Source: Ktedonosporobacter rubrisoli
Lineage (GTDB): Bacteria; Chloroflexota; Ktedonobacteria; Ktedonobacterales; Ktedonobacteraceae
Assembly (NCBI RefSeq): GCF_004208415.1
Contig: NZ_CP035758.1
Span: forward strand, 3,534,001-3,598,000
Direction of reading: 5' to 3'
Length of the DNA stretch: 64,000 nucleotides
In this document: in pieces, positions 53,643-62,928 of the stretch
Layout of the letters: each line of letters starts with the position of its first letter
Numbering within the stretch: position 1 is the first letter of the stretch
Made by a program: the position numbers and the translations under genes
Notes under the pieces: model-generated
Database searches by the model: none
Told to the model about the DNA's origin: nothing
What the model saw: the letters and a program-made list of their open reading frames with translations, nothing else

Positions 53643-53887
53643 GCATAGCCTCGTTTTGTCGTATTACACGCCACAGATCATTATGTGTCTATGAATCCCT
53701 TATATTCGTTTATTTATATATATAGTTTTTAACTTTATGCTATACTATGTTTTACTAGGAGAAGAGGATCTCCATTGCTTTTCTCCGCAAATCTGGCTAT
53801 CGCCAGGAACATTAGAATCGGAGAAAGGGTAGGAGGATTCAAAGCCTTGCTCGTTAGGTAGGGGTAGAGAGTCTTTCAGGAAAAGGC

Positions 53888-55003
53888 ATGTTAGACACAA
53901 CACGCGCAGTTTTTCAACGTTATCAGCAAGAAATTTTGCAGGAGTTACATAGAGCTTTTCGCACAAAGCAGGCATTGCTCGCAGAGGGTATCAACTACGA
54001 TGATCTCTTAATGTTGGAAGGACAAATGCAATACCATCTGGGCTGGGTAGATCAAGAGCTTCGACCGGCCAAGGGCTATTCTGGTAAACTACTACGTCCC
54101 ATCCTGTTGCTATTGGGTTATGAGCTTGCTTGTACGCAGGAACAACCAGCATCACAAAATACCCTTCCACTCTCGCTAAGGCCAGCTCTTCCAGCTGCTG
54201 CAGCTATAGAATTAATGCACAATTTTACGCTGTTACATGATGATATTCAAGATGGGGATATCGAGCGGCGGCATCGCCCAACAGTCTGGTTTGTATGGGG
54301 AGTCCCACAAGCAATCCTTGTAGGAGATGCCTTGCTTGCCATAACGCGTCTTCATCTCTGGAAAGTCCTTGACGAAGGAGTAGAGCCTGCAACTGCCTTG
54401 CGACTGGCCAAATTATTTGATACAGCCCTGCTTCACCTGACTGAAGGACAACATCTCGACATGTCTTTTGAAAGACAGCAACAAGTCTCACTTTCAAATT
54501 ATGAAGAGATGATCAGCCGTAAAACTGCAGCGTTAATGGCGTGCGCCACAGAGATGGGCGCAACATTGGGAACCCATAATACAGAAATTATTGAGGGTTT
54601 GGCCTGCTTCGGACACGCTCTAGGACTTGCCTTTCAGGTGCGCGATGATATGCTAGGCATCTGGGCAACCGAAGCTGAATTGGGCAAGCTTCCCGTTGGC
54701 GATATCTACAGGCGCAAGAAAAGTTTACCTATTCTACATGCTTTTCAGCAAGCGTGCTCAGAAGATCAGAGCATAATGACAAATATATATAACCAGGAAG
54801 CGCCAATTACCGAGGAACAGGCTCAAGAAATTCTAGCGATCTTTGCGCGGACTCAGACCAAGGAATACTGCGCTCAGGTTCTGGCCTGGCAGTGTCAACA
54901 AGCTCGCTCAGCTCTTAGTCAAGTAGTCTCTCTGCCCTCAGCTCATACCACGCGCGCACAGGCTGACCTGGAGGCGCTTATCGATTTCGTAGAGGGAAGA
55001 TAA
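53888..55003 (+). CDS. Polyprenyl diphosphate synthase (trans-isoprenyl synthase)
   Basis: The 371-residue protein has the first aspartate-rich motif as DDIQDGD and the second as RDDMLGIW, with GKLLRPILLL and a GDALLA helix typical of FPP/GGPP synthases. It condenses isopentenyl diphosphate with allylic diphosphates. Next to squalene synthase and squalene-hopene cyclase it would supply farnesyl diphosphate. Chain length cannot be fixed by eye. AGGAAAAGGC precedes the ATG, and the gene converges on squalene synthase. Confidence 0.9.
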   Translation: MLDTTRAVFQRYQQEILQELHRAFRTKQALLAEGINYDDLLMLEGQMQYHLGWVDQELRPAKGYSGKLLRPILLLLGYELACTQEQPASQNTLPLSLRPALPAAAAIELMHNFTLLHDDIQDGDIERRHRPTVWFVWGVPQAILVGDALLAITRLHLWKVLDEGVEPATALRLAKLFDTALLHLTEGQHLDMSFERQQQVSLSNYEEMISRKTAALMACATEMGATLGTHNTEIIEGLACFGHALGLAFQVRDDMLGIWATEAELGKLPVGDIYRRKKSLPILHAFQQACSEDQSIMTNIYNQEAPITEEQAQEILAIFARTQTKEYCAQVLAWQCQQARSALSQVVSLPSAHTTRAQADLEALIDFVEGR

Positions 55004-55078
55004 TGCCACTCCTTCCATACAAGAGGCTCATCCGCTGGCAATGGTAGCAATGGCTTTGGATAAGCTTGCTTCTGATAA

Positions 55079-55891
55079 TCAGGCTTGTTCTGAAGAGCAC
55101 TGATTAACAATCTCCAGTACATTTTTGCGATTGAGTTTCCTATCCCCGCGGGCCAAGGCATCAAGGGTGGCATAAGCCAGAGCGAGTGGAATAGCACAGA
55201 AGTCCAATATCGGGCCAGGGGGAAGTGCATTCGTGTAAGCGTCCGCTAGAGCGAGATTACGACGTGCATAGGTATGCATATCAGCATCCTTCCAATTTAC
55301 TGGAAAGAACTCCACTCCGCGAGCCACATCTTCCGGGTGATTACGCAAGATGTTCACGGATTGCAGACCACGTCCAAATCCCACTGCATGTATGCGATTC
55401 GATGCTGTTCCGTTGTACCAGGTCCATAGATCCGCCAGGAGCAGGCCAACCGAACCAGCTACGCCAAATGTGTAGCGATCCAGATCTTCCTCGGTTTGGA
55501 TTTTCCAATTATGTTCAGCCCACTGGGCCATACGTTCGGCCATAGTTGCTGTTGCTTCCCAAATACGCGGTGCTATAGAGGCAGGAGCAAGCAAGGCCCA
55601 TTTGCCAACACAGAGAGTTACTTCTGGAAGTTCCTGCCGGTAACCAGCCAACACAGCAGTAAAATCGTTTTCAGTAAAGCGAGTTTGCAGAATATTGCTA
55701 ATAGCATGTAACAGGACTGCTTTAGTACGATTATCCAGGCTGGGATGATCTTCCACTTCATCGATTGCGCGCAGACACAAGTAACCTGACATTACCGCTG
55801 CCTGCAGATCAGTTGGTAAACGGCTAATGGGTATATAAAATGTGCGGCTAGTTTTTTTCAATATGTCCAGGGCATTTTCACTAATGTTCAC
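55079..55891 (-). CDS. Squalene/phytoene synthase family protein, probable squalene synthase
   Basis: About 270 residues. The first metal site is LRAIDEVEDHP. The second reads GRGLQSVNILRNHPEDVARG, with Asn in place of the first Asp usual in HpnD/CrtB (RDxxED). A GTG start is chosen because GGAGAGGTG sits just upstream; a longer TTG reading has no such site. It is the last gene of the hpnH-hpnA-hpnG operon, so joining two farnesyl diphosphates to squalene is the likely role. No HpnC/D/E trio is present. Confidence 0.85.
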   Translation of the reverse strand: MNISENALDILKKTSRTFYIPISRLPTDLQAAVMSGYLCLRAIDEVEDHPSLDNRTKAVLLHAISNILQTRFTENDFTAVLAGYRQELPEVTLCVGKWALLAPASIAPRIWEATATMAERMAQWAEHNWKIQTEEDLDRYTFGVAGSVGLLLADLWTWYNGTASNRIHAVGFGRGLQSVNILRNHPEDVARGVEFFPVNWKDADMHTYARRNLALADAYTNALPPGPILDFCAIPLALAYATLDALARGDRKLNRKNVLEIVNQCSSEQA

Positions 55892-55925
55892 TGTGTCACC
55901 TCTCCTTCTGCAAAACAACCTTTAC

Positions 55926-56534
55926 TCAAACAAATATGCTATCCGGCGCTAGATCAAGCCCAACCTTAAGCACACGAGCCGCTCGCAAGGCATAACGTGG
56001 AGCCATGTGACTTAGCCAGAAGAACTCCTCACGGAGCGATGGCCGCAGTAACACCTTTAGGGGATGGAGCCAATCCAGGGAAATATCGTGTTCTGGGTTA
56101 TCAAGAATAACTCTTATCGATGCTATACGCAAACCATGGTCTAGAAGCAGCCCTGTTTCCATATCGGCAGCCACAAAACCACGCTGGTACCAAACATGCC
56201 GCTCTTGCCCAACGATAAGAGATTGAGCGGTTAGAAGCGTGCCAGTGTCCAACCGCAGGTGCAACATCTGTGCGGCTGCTACTAATATCTGTACAAGCAT
56301 TGGGTCACAGCACCTGATGCTTCCATCAGTGAGGCCAACCCGCTCAGGTATCAGAACAGTTCCAGGAGCTAGATGACTACTTAGCGCCCCTGCCAGGCCG
56401 CACACTATTACAGGGGAACTCTTGGGCAAACCTTTCCAATGTGCTAATCGAAGGCCAGCGCATCTAATAGGAACTTTGGGGCGCATACAACGCACTGCCC
56501 AGTACTCAAGAAAAGTTGGCGCCAGGATTTCCAT
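55926..56534 (-). CDS. hpnG: Hopanoid-associated nucleoside phosphorylase HpnG
   Basis: About 203 residues of the phosphorylase superfamily (VCGLAGALSSHLAPGTVLIPE, FVAADMETGLLL). HpnG removes adenine from adenosylhopane to give phosphoribohopane. A longer in-frame reading overlaps hpnA; the ATG chosen has TTGGAG 9 nt before it and starts 70 bp after hpnA. Its place between hpnA and squalene synthase supports the name. Confidence 0.85.
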   Translation of the reverse strand: MEILAPTFLEYWAVRCMRPKVPIRCAGLRLAHWKGLPKSSPVIVCGLAGALSSHLAPGTVLIPERVGLTDGSIRCCDPMLVQILVAAAQMLHLRLDTGTLLTAQSLIVGQERHVWYQRGFVAADMETGLLLDHGLRIASIRVILDNPEHDISLDWLHPLKVLLRPSLREEFFWLSHMAPRYALRAARVLKVGLDLAPDSIFV

Positions 56535-56604
56535 ACTGCTCATCTCCAAGAGACATATATTCTGCAACCATACCTGATGATGCCTCAAGAAGCCCCCAAT
56601 CTTA

Positions 56605-57621
56605 TTATCTTGCGTATCCGTGATCGTAATACCACCGCACGGCTCGTTCCAGTGCTGCAATCACAGGAGTTGCCCTATAGCCAAGTTCAGATTGAGCCTT
56701 AGCACAGCTGACATACATATGGTGACGAGCCATACGGACACCTTCGAGCGGTATCAATGGCGCTGCTACTCTACAGGGTACTATTCGATAGTAAAGCTCG
56801 TTAGCCAAGCCCAGAGTAAGAGCCAGTGGGAAAGGAATGTGTATCTTTGGAGCCCGGCGGCCGCAGATTTCGGCTAGAGACTCCCAGAGCTGAGACAGGC
56901 TTCCGTTTTCACCTCCTATCAGATAGCGCTCCCAGCAACGTCCATATTGAAGCGCCAAAACATGCGCTTTTGCCACATCTTCCACTGCTACAATATTCAA
57001 ACCGCCATTTAGCGTAGCAAAGATTCGTCCGCGCATAAAGTCAACTATCATTTTCCCCGTAGGCGTTGGTTTCCAATCCCCCGGTCCAACTGGAGCTGTA
57101 GGCAAGATAAGGATTACTGGCACCTGTGAGGCAAGCGCTATTCGTGCTTGCTGTAGCTTTGATCTATGGTACGCAGAAGAAGCATACTCTGTATCCCAAT
57201 TATCCTCGGTAGCTAGATGCTCATTATCACTGGGTCCAACTGTTGATGAACTGGAGGTAATAATAGCTAGTTCAATACCTGCCAATTGTGCAGCTTCCAA
57301 TATCCCCGCACTGCCATAAACATTTGTGGCAAAAATTGTATTACGCATTGCGGGCAGGAAGGAGTAGAGAGACGCCACATGTATAAGATAGCGACAACCG
57401 GCCATATGGTGTACTAGTTCACCGGGGCGTAAGATATCGCCTTGTACGAGAGTGCATCCCTCAAGGGAGGGTAACGACCTGGCTGCCGTATGGACAAGAG
57501 CACGTACGCGATATCGGGCCGCCAGGAGAGCCCGCAGTACGTGGCTACCTACAAATCCACTTGCTCCAGTCAAGAATACTAAATCGTCAGCATCCTTTAC
57601 ACGCTGTATATGTCCAGCCAT
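56605..57621 (-). CDS. hpnA: Hopanoid-associated NAD-dependent sugar epimerase HpnA
   Basis: An extended short-chain dehydrogenase of about 338 residues. Its NAD motif is TGASGFVGSHV, and the catalytic segment is SSSSTVG followed by YHRSKLQQA (YxxxK). HpnA acts in hopanoid side-chain maturation. Of two close ATGs, the second is preferred for its AGGATG spacing. It lies between hpnH and hpnG on the same strand. Confidence 0.88.
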   Translation of the reverse strand: MAGHIQRVKDADDLVFLTGASGFVGSHVLRALLAARYRVRALVHTAARSLPSLEGCTLVQGDILRPGELVHHMAGCRYLIHVASLYSFLPAMRNTIFATNVYGSAGILEAAQLAGIELAIITSSSSTVGPSDNEHLATEDNWDTEYASSAYHRSKLQQARIALASQVPVILILPTAPVGPGDWKPTPTGKMIVDFMRGRIFATLNGGLNIVAVEDVAKAHVLALQYGRCWERYLIGGENGSLSQLWESLAEICGRRAPKIHIPFPLALTLGLANELYYRIVPCRVAAPLIPLEGVRMARHHMYVSCAKAQSELGYRATPVIAALERAVRWYYDHGYAR

Positions 57622-57747
57622 TCGCCGCATCCTATCAACTTATCAAGGTCATTTTACAAAGCTACTTAATTTATATAATCGAAACAAATCTTACTCTGAT
57701 GAAGAACCTGGCGAAAATTCATCCCAGTGTAGCATGCTCGCTAGATG

Positions 57748-58812
57748 CTAAGTGCGGTCGGATTTTCCAGCAGGGATAGTCTGTAGGGCGCTACGCACGA
57801 CATCGGCAGTAGCTCGTAGAGTCTCCCAGGGAGAGGCCATAGTAGCAAGTACTGCTGAGGGCTCGTAACCACAATGAGCCATACAATTAGCGCAACGAGG
57901 GTCCTTGCCTCGCCCATATTGCTTCCAGGGCGTCGTCTCGATGAGCTCTTTATATGTCCTGGTATATCCATCGGCCATGAGATAACAAGGGCGTTGCCAG
58001 CCCAGTACGGAGTAGCAGGGAATGCCCCAGGCTGTACACGCAAAATCTACTTTACCCTCTAAGAAATCCAGAAAGAGTGGAGAATGGTTCAAGCGCCATC
58101 TCTGTCTTCTTCCATCTGAAAAAGCCTGACGAAATATCTGGCGGGTCCGCTCGATACCAAGAAAATGCTCTTGATCGGGAGCTTTCTCATAGGCGTATCC
58201 TGGAGAGATCTGCATCGCATCTACCTGCACATCGTTATTCAAGAAATCAAGCACATCGCGAATACTACCCACGCTATCTTGTGAGAAGAATGTGGTATTG
58301 GTTGTAACGCGAAAACCTCGGCGCTGGGCTTCCTTGATTGCTTCAATGGCTTTATCAAAGACCCCCTCTCGGGCCACCGACTGATCGTGGCGTTCCCTTA
58401 AGCCATCAATATGGACCGACCAGGAAAAATAGGGAGAAGGCTTGAATTGATCGAGCTTTTTGCCCATCAAAATAGCATTAGTGCAAAGATAGACGAAACG
58501 CTTGTGTTCTATTAATGCCGCGACAATCTTGTCGATCTCTCGATGGATAAGTGGCTCACCGCCAGCTATGGAGACGATAGGAGCACCACATTCTTCGACG
58601 GCATCAATGCATTGTTGGACAGAGAGTCGTCGAGCAAGGATAGAGGAAGGATGTTGTATTTTTCCGCAGCCGCTGCACGCGAGATTACATTGATAGAGTG
58701 GCTCAAGCTGTAGCACAAGAGGAAATTTTTTGCGACCGGTAAGCCGTTGCCGCATAAGATAGGCAGTTATATGAAGGGTTTGGTGGAGGGTAATAGCCAT
58801 AGTCAGTTTCAT
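57748..58812 (-). CDS. hpnH: Adenosyl-hopene transferase HpnH (radical SAM)
   Basis: About 354 residues with the radical-SAM cluster motif CNLACSGC, SIAGGEPLIH, and a C-terminal CANCMAHCGYEP cysteine set. HpnH adds the 5'-deoxyadenosyl radical to hopene, giving adenosylhopane, the entry to extended C35 hopanoids. The reading frame is open much further upstream, but the ATG chosen has GGAGAAGGAG directly before it. It is the first gene of the hpnH-hpnA-hpnG-squalene synthase operon and diverges from shc. Confidence 0.92.
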   Translation of the reverse strand: MKLTMAITLHQTLHITAYLMRQRLTGRKKFPLVLQLEPLYQCNLACSGCGKIQHPSSILARRLSVQQCIDAVEECGAPIVSIAGGEPLIHREIDKIVAALIEHKRFVYLCTNAILMGKKLDQFKPSPYFSWSVHIDGLRERHDQSVAREGVFDKAIEAIKEAQRRGFRVTTNTTFFSQDSVGSIRDVLDFLNNDVQVDAMQISPGYAYEKAPDQEHFLGIERTRQIFRQAFSDGRRQRWRLNHSPLFLDFLEGKVDFACTAWGIPCYSVLGWQRPCYLMADGYTRTYKELIETTPWKQYGRGKDPRCANCMAHCGYEPSAVLATMASPWETLRATADVVRSALQTIPAGKSDRT

Positions 58813-58879
58813 CTCCTTCTCCGCATTGGTATGCTGGACTGTAGGGAAGATATATTGATTTCGCTTTTTTCTTGTGGAA

Positions 58880-58903
58880 GGTATACTTTCTATATAGAGT
58901 ATA
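58880..58903. promoter_or_regulatory. Inverted repeat between hpnH and shc
   Basis: GTATAC occurs at both ends of a 24-bp segment whose centre, TCTATATAGA, is itself a palindrome; two extra bases break full symmetry. It lies 68 bp upstream of hpnH and 251 bp upstream of shc, where it could control one or both. The remaining gap shows only AT-rich promoter-like sequence. Confidence 0.4.
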
Positions 58904-59153
58904 CGAATAAATACAAATGAGTGTAGACAATTTAAGGAAGAGCGTGTAAGCAAGTATGGATTATTAAATTGAATATATCCAGTATTTCTGATGATGAAGT
59001 AAAGAAAAAAGCTTACCACCTATCGAGATAATATGGATAGTTTTAGGTAGGTGATAGTTAGTAGAGGGGTAAGGAGAAGTTGTTATGTAGTGTTAGGGGA
59101 AAAAGCCTTAGGACCTATTATTGGGAGTTGTTGCTTATCCGAAAGGGGATGAG

Positions 59154-61040
59154 ATGGGCGCCAAACGGCTAAATCGGCGGGAAAAAAGCTGGCAGAAGAG
59201 AGCAGTAGATCAAGCTGTAGAATGGCTATTGGAGCATCAAGATGCTGACGGGTGGTGGTGTGGTGAGCTAGAAACAAACGTGACCATGACTGCGGAGCAT
59301 GTTTTGTTGCTGCGTTTCTTAGAGCTCAGTGTAGAACGTATCAGGGAAGGTGCCATCAGGCATATATTGAGCAAACAAAGGGTGGATGGATCATGGGCAC
59401 TGTATTTTGGTGGTCCCGCAGATTTAAGTACTACAATTGAGGCCTACGTAGCGCTCAAGGTGCTGGGAGTAGATACCAGTTGTGATATGATGCAGAGAGC
59501 ACTCAAGGTGATACATCAACAAGGAGGAATAGCGAAGGCCAGAGTATTTACCAAAATCTGGCTTGCCTTGTTTGGTCAGTATCCTTGGTCGGGCATTCCT
59601 AGCATGCCTCCTGAGCTGATCTATTTGTCACCCAGGCTACCATTGAATCTTTACGACTTTGCATGCTGGGCCCGTGGCACTATAGCTCCACTATTAATTG
59701 TGCTTTCACACAAACCGACTAAAGCTTTAGGATGCAGTGTAGCCGAACTAATCGTGCCGGGAAGTGAAAATCACCTTGATCGAGTACCTGGCTCAGGACC
59801 TTTCTGGTGGCTTGATAAGCTGCTAAAACTCTATGAGGCTTTTGCCTGGCAGCCAGGCCGATTACGGGCTCGCCAGAACATAGTTGATTGGATCGTAGAG
59901 AGGCAGGAGGCGGATGGGAGTTGGGGCGGCATTCAACCTCCCTGGGTGTATTCATTAATTGCTTTACATATAGAAGGTATGGGTCTCGATCATCCAGTCA
60001 TGCAACGAGGCATAGAGGGCCAGGAAAACTTCGTTCTGGATGATGAGGGTGGGTGGAGATTTCAAGCCTGCATGTCGCCGGTTTGGGATACAGCCTGGGG
60101 GCTACGTGCTCTGAGGTATGCTGGTTTAAGACGCGACCATCCCAGTTTAAGGCGCGCAGTTCAGTGGCTTCTGCGCGAGCAAATTTTTTCAGGGGGAGAT
60201 TGGCAGGTGCGCTGTGGCCCAATAGCTTGTGGCGGCTGGGCATTTGAATTTGAAAATGACATATATCCTGATATCGATGATACTGGCGTGGTAGTGTTAG
60301 CCCTGCTTGAAGCAGGAGAAAGAGAAGAGGTATGTAAGGCTACGGAGAGTGCGGCGCGCTGGGTAGTGGCTACCCAGTCGAGCAATGGTGGATGGGGAGC
60401 ATTCGACAAAGATAATATGCGTGGGATGGTCTATCGTTTGCCGTTCGCCGACTTTGGGGCACTTTTGGACCCGCCTTCAGAAGATGTGACGGCGCATGTT
60501 CTGGAAATGTTAGCTCAGCTAGATGACATGGATGCAAGACGGCATATACAAGCAGGCCTTCAATATTTACGCTCAACTCAGCGCTTAGACGGTTCCTGGT
60601 TTGGTCGCTGGGGAGTTAACTACATATATGGAACATGGTGTGTCATTTCAGCTCTTGTCGAGCTACGAAAACGAGGGTATAAGGTTCAGGATATGATTGA
60701 TAGAGGGGTCGTATGGCTGGTTGGGCACCAGAACGACGATGGTGGATGGGGAGAGACATGCTATTCCTACGAAGATAGTACCTTTGCGGGCATAGGAAGT
60801 AGTACTCCATCTCAAACGGCCTGGGCAACCTTAGCCTTACAATTAGCCGGACTAGATCATCATAGCGCTTGCACGCGTGGATTAGAGTATCTTTGTCAAA
60901 CTCAGGTAAGCGGTACATGGGAAGAGCGCGAATATACAGGTACAGGATTTCCTCACGACTTCTATATTAAATATCACCTGTATCAGCATGTGTTTCCAAC
61001 CATGGCCTTGGCAAGAGGTTGCCAGGCGCAACAAGGCTAA
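59154..61040 (+). CDS. shc: Squalene-hopene cyclase
   Basis: About 628 residues. The catalytic DxDD motif is DIDDTG in YPDIDDTGVV. Several QW motifs are visible (QSSNGGWGAFD, QRLDGSWFGRW, QNDDGGWGE). The enzyme cyclises squalene to hopene at the membrane. A longer reading from a TTG exists; the ATG with AAAGGGG upstream is chosen. It diverges from the hpn operon, and with the squalene synthase gives a complete squalene-to-hopene step. Length is normal for the family. Confidence 0.96.
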   Translation: MGAKRLNRREKSWQKRAVDQAVEWLLEHQDADGWWCGELETNVTMTAEHVLLLRFLELSVERIREGAIRHILSKQRVDGSWALYFGGPADLSTTIEAYVALKVLGVDTSCDMMQRALKVIHQQGGIAKARVFTKIWLALFGQYPWSGIPSMPPELIYLSPRLPLNLYDFACWARGTIAPLLIVLSHKPTKALGCSVAELIVPGSENHLDRVPGSGPFWWLDKLLKLYEAFAWQPGRLRARQNIVDWIVERQEADGSWGGIQPPWVYSLIALHIEGMGLDHPVMQRGIEGQENFVLDDEGGWRFQACMSPVWDTAWGLRALRYAGLRRDHPSLRRAVQWLLREQIFSGGDWQVRCGPIACGGWAFEFENDIYPDIDDTGVVVLALLEAGEREEVCKATESAARWVVATQSSNGGWGAFDKDNMRGMVYRLPFADFGALLDPPSEDVTAHVLEMLAQLDDMDARRHIQAGLQYLRSTQRLDGSWFGRWGVNYIYGTWCVISALVELRKRGYKVQDMIDRGVVWLVGHQNDDGGWGETCYSYEDSTFAGIGSSTPSQTAWATLALQLAGLDHHSACTRGLEYLCQTQVSGTWEEREYTGTGFPHDFYIKYHLYQHVFPTMALARGCQAQQG

Positions 61041-61203
61041 TTTTCAGGAGAATCTTTTCCTCCTGCAGAGGACTCTTGACTAAATCAAAATATTATTCCA
61101 TAATTGCGGGCTCATGCAGCCTGGCGCTTAGCTGAAAACCGACGAGAAAACTGCTTCTTTTGTTATACCTTGTGTCGCAAAAAGTAAGAGTTGAGAAAGA
61201 AAA

Positions 61204-62529
61204 ATGTTGCATGCATCTGAGCCTAGCTACGCTGGCGTAACCATCTCTGCCCATGAAACAAGTGCGCTAAAAATAGTAGAACGCCTTTTGCGGGAGAAGG
61301 GTTTCCTCAAAGAAGGTGCTAGCATTCCTATTTCATTTGCTGAAAGGCTAGATGGAAACGCTGGGGAGATAGGTTTGCGGGTTGAGAATAATGTGGTAGT
61401 GGCTATTTGGCTGCGGCACTGTGAGCTAAAAGAACTCCCAGAAACGCTGGGAGAGCTTACTGGCCTACAGCACCTGGATGTGACCAACAATCGTTTAACT
61501 AAGCTGCCAACTTCCCTTTGCAGCTTACAAAAGCTTAAAACTTTACGGGTAGATGCGAACTGCCTGAGCGAGCTTCCCGACGCATTAGGGAACTTACGGG
61601 AGCTCGAAGAACTTCATGCTGACAGGAATCAGCTAGTAACATTACCTGCAAGCTTAGGCCAGCTTAGCAGACTCAAGACGTTACGAGTATATGGTAATCG
61701 GCTAACCTCTCTCCCGGCAGGTATTGAACGGCTCATTCATCTCGAAGATATGAGTATCGGGCACAACGCGTTAGAAGAGCTTCCCGAATCCTTATGGCAA
61801 TTGCCTCACTTACAATGCTTAAACGTTGCAGAAAATCACATTGCATTGCTTTCTGAGCATATAGGGAGGCTAACCCGGCTTCATACCCTCGATATAGCCC
61901 ACAATGAATTAACGCGTGTGCCTGCTGCCTTGCGTGAGTTAAGTAATCTCACCTATTTCCTCTACATGAGCAATAACCATTTTACGTCTCTACCAGCAGA
62001 ACTGTTTGAACGTCTAGAGCACTTAAGGTATCTCAACATAACAGACAACCAATTGCGCGAACTGCCTGCTACGCTAGGGCATCTCACAAAGTTGAGGGAG
62101 TTAAGAATATACAATAATCAACTCAGCGAACTACCTGAGACAGTGGGTAATCTGACTGATCTAAAAGAATTGCATGCTATGAACAACGCATTAGTTGCTT
62201 TACCAGCATCGTTGGGAAAGTTGAAGAGTCTGACAGAGTTACGACTATCTAATAATCGCCTGGCTCTGTTACCAGAAACATTTGGCGAGATGAACAATCT
62301 TGCGCTTCTCGATTTGCGCAATAACCAGTTACAGGAGCTGCCGGAGACATTTGGCAAATTGAGCAATCTCACCCATCTCGACCTGCGCGCTAATCAATTG
62401 AGAACGTTGCCAGCAAGCCTTTGTAAGTTGCCAAAACTTGAGAAATTAGATCTACGCTGGAACAAGTTGACGAGATTTCCTGACTGGTTATCTCAGCTTG
62501 AACGGCGCGGATGTATGCTCTATCTATAA
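61204..62529 (+). CDS. Leucine-rich repeat protein
   Basis: The 441-residue protein has about 70 N-terminal residues of no known family, followed by 16 tandem repeats of about 23 residues of the form LPxxLGxLxxLxxLxLxxNxLxx. This builds a continuous curved solenoid for protein binding. No signal peptide, membrane helix or fused enzyme domain (such as Roc-COR) is seen, so it is probably cytoplasmic. The partner is unknown. Confidence 0.85.
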   Translation: MLHASEPSYAGVTISAHETSALKIVERLLREKGFLKEGASIPISFAERLDGNAGEIGLRVENNVVVAIWLRHCELKELPETLGELTGLQHLDVTNNRLTKLPTSLCSLQKLKTLRVDANCLSELPDALGNLRELEELHADRNQLVTLPASLGQLSRLKTLRVYGNRLTSLPAGIERLIHLEDMSIGHNALEELPESLWQLPHLQCLNVAENHIALLSEHIGRLTRLHTLDIAHNELTRVPAALRELSNLTYFLYMSNNHFTSLPAELFERLEHLRYLNITDNQLRELPATLGHLTKLRELRIYNNQLSELPETVGNLTDLKELHAMNNALVALPASLGKLKSLTELRLSNNRLALLPETFGEMNNLALLDLRNNQLQELPETFGKLSNLTHLDLRANQLRTLPASLCKLPKLEKLDLRWNKLTRFPDWLSQLERRGCMLYL

Positions 62530-62702
62530 CTGAACAGTACCCATTTCCGAGAAGAGTGATCACTAACAAAAAAGGCTTAACAGGTCCATCGATCGCTTTT
62601 CTTACATGGCGAGCCAGTCTGCATGTTCGTTGAGGTGCAAGCAGCAATAGGGCCAACCCTCGTCTTATTCCAGAGATACAAGAGATTGACTTCCCTCGAA
62701 CC

Positions 62703-62746
62703 AAAACAAAGAGAGGACTATACCTTTTACGCTCTCTCTTTGTTTT
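62703..62746 (-). terminator. Intrinsic terminator of the small protein/HAD operon
   Basis: Perfect 13-bp arms (AAAACAAAGAGAG and complement) around an 18-nt loop; the stem ends in TTTT on both strands. It begins 15 bp after the small gene's stop and may also stop LRR transcripts arriving from the other side. Confidence 0.75.
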
Positions 62747-62760
62747 GTGAGAGATGATAC

Positions 62761-62928
62761 CTACTTCTGCTGATTGGACTTTTTTACTGCCTGCTGTTCT
62801 TCCGTAATTGGCAGGCGAATGGGCGTCTCAGGATCGGTGACAATGGTATAGATCAATTCTAATTCCTCGTCCACCTCATTCAGGTGAGCGGGTTGGTTGG
62901 GCTGCTGGGTGGGTTGTTGATCGGCCAT
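62761..62928 (-). CDS. Small acidic protein of unknown function, 55 residues
   Basis: The peptide opens with a Gln/Pro-rich stretch (MADQQPTQQPNQPAHLNE), then EVDEELELIYTIVTDPE, then a lysine/glutamine tail. GGAGG lies about 14 nt upstream of the ATG. It overlaps the last 53 bp of the HAD gene in another frame and is followed directly by a strong terminator, which supports its being a translated last gene. No family is recognised. Confidence 0.6.
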   Translation of the reverse strand: MADQQPTQQPNQPAHLNEVDEELELIYTIVTDPETPIRLPITEEQQAVKKSNQQK

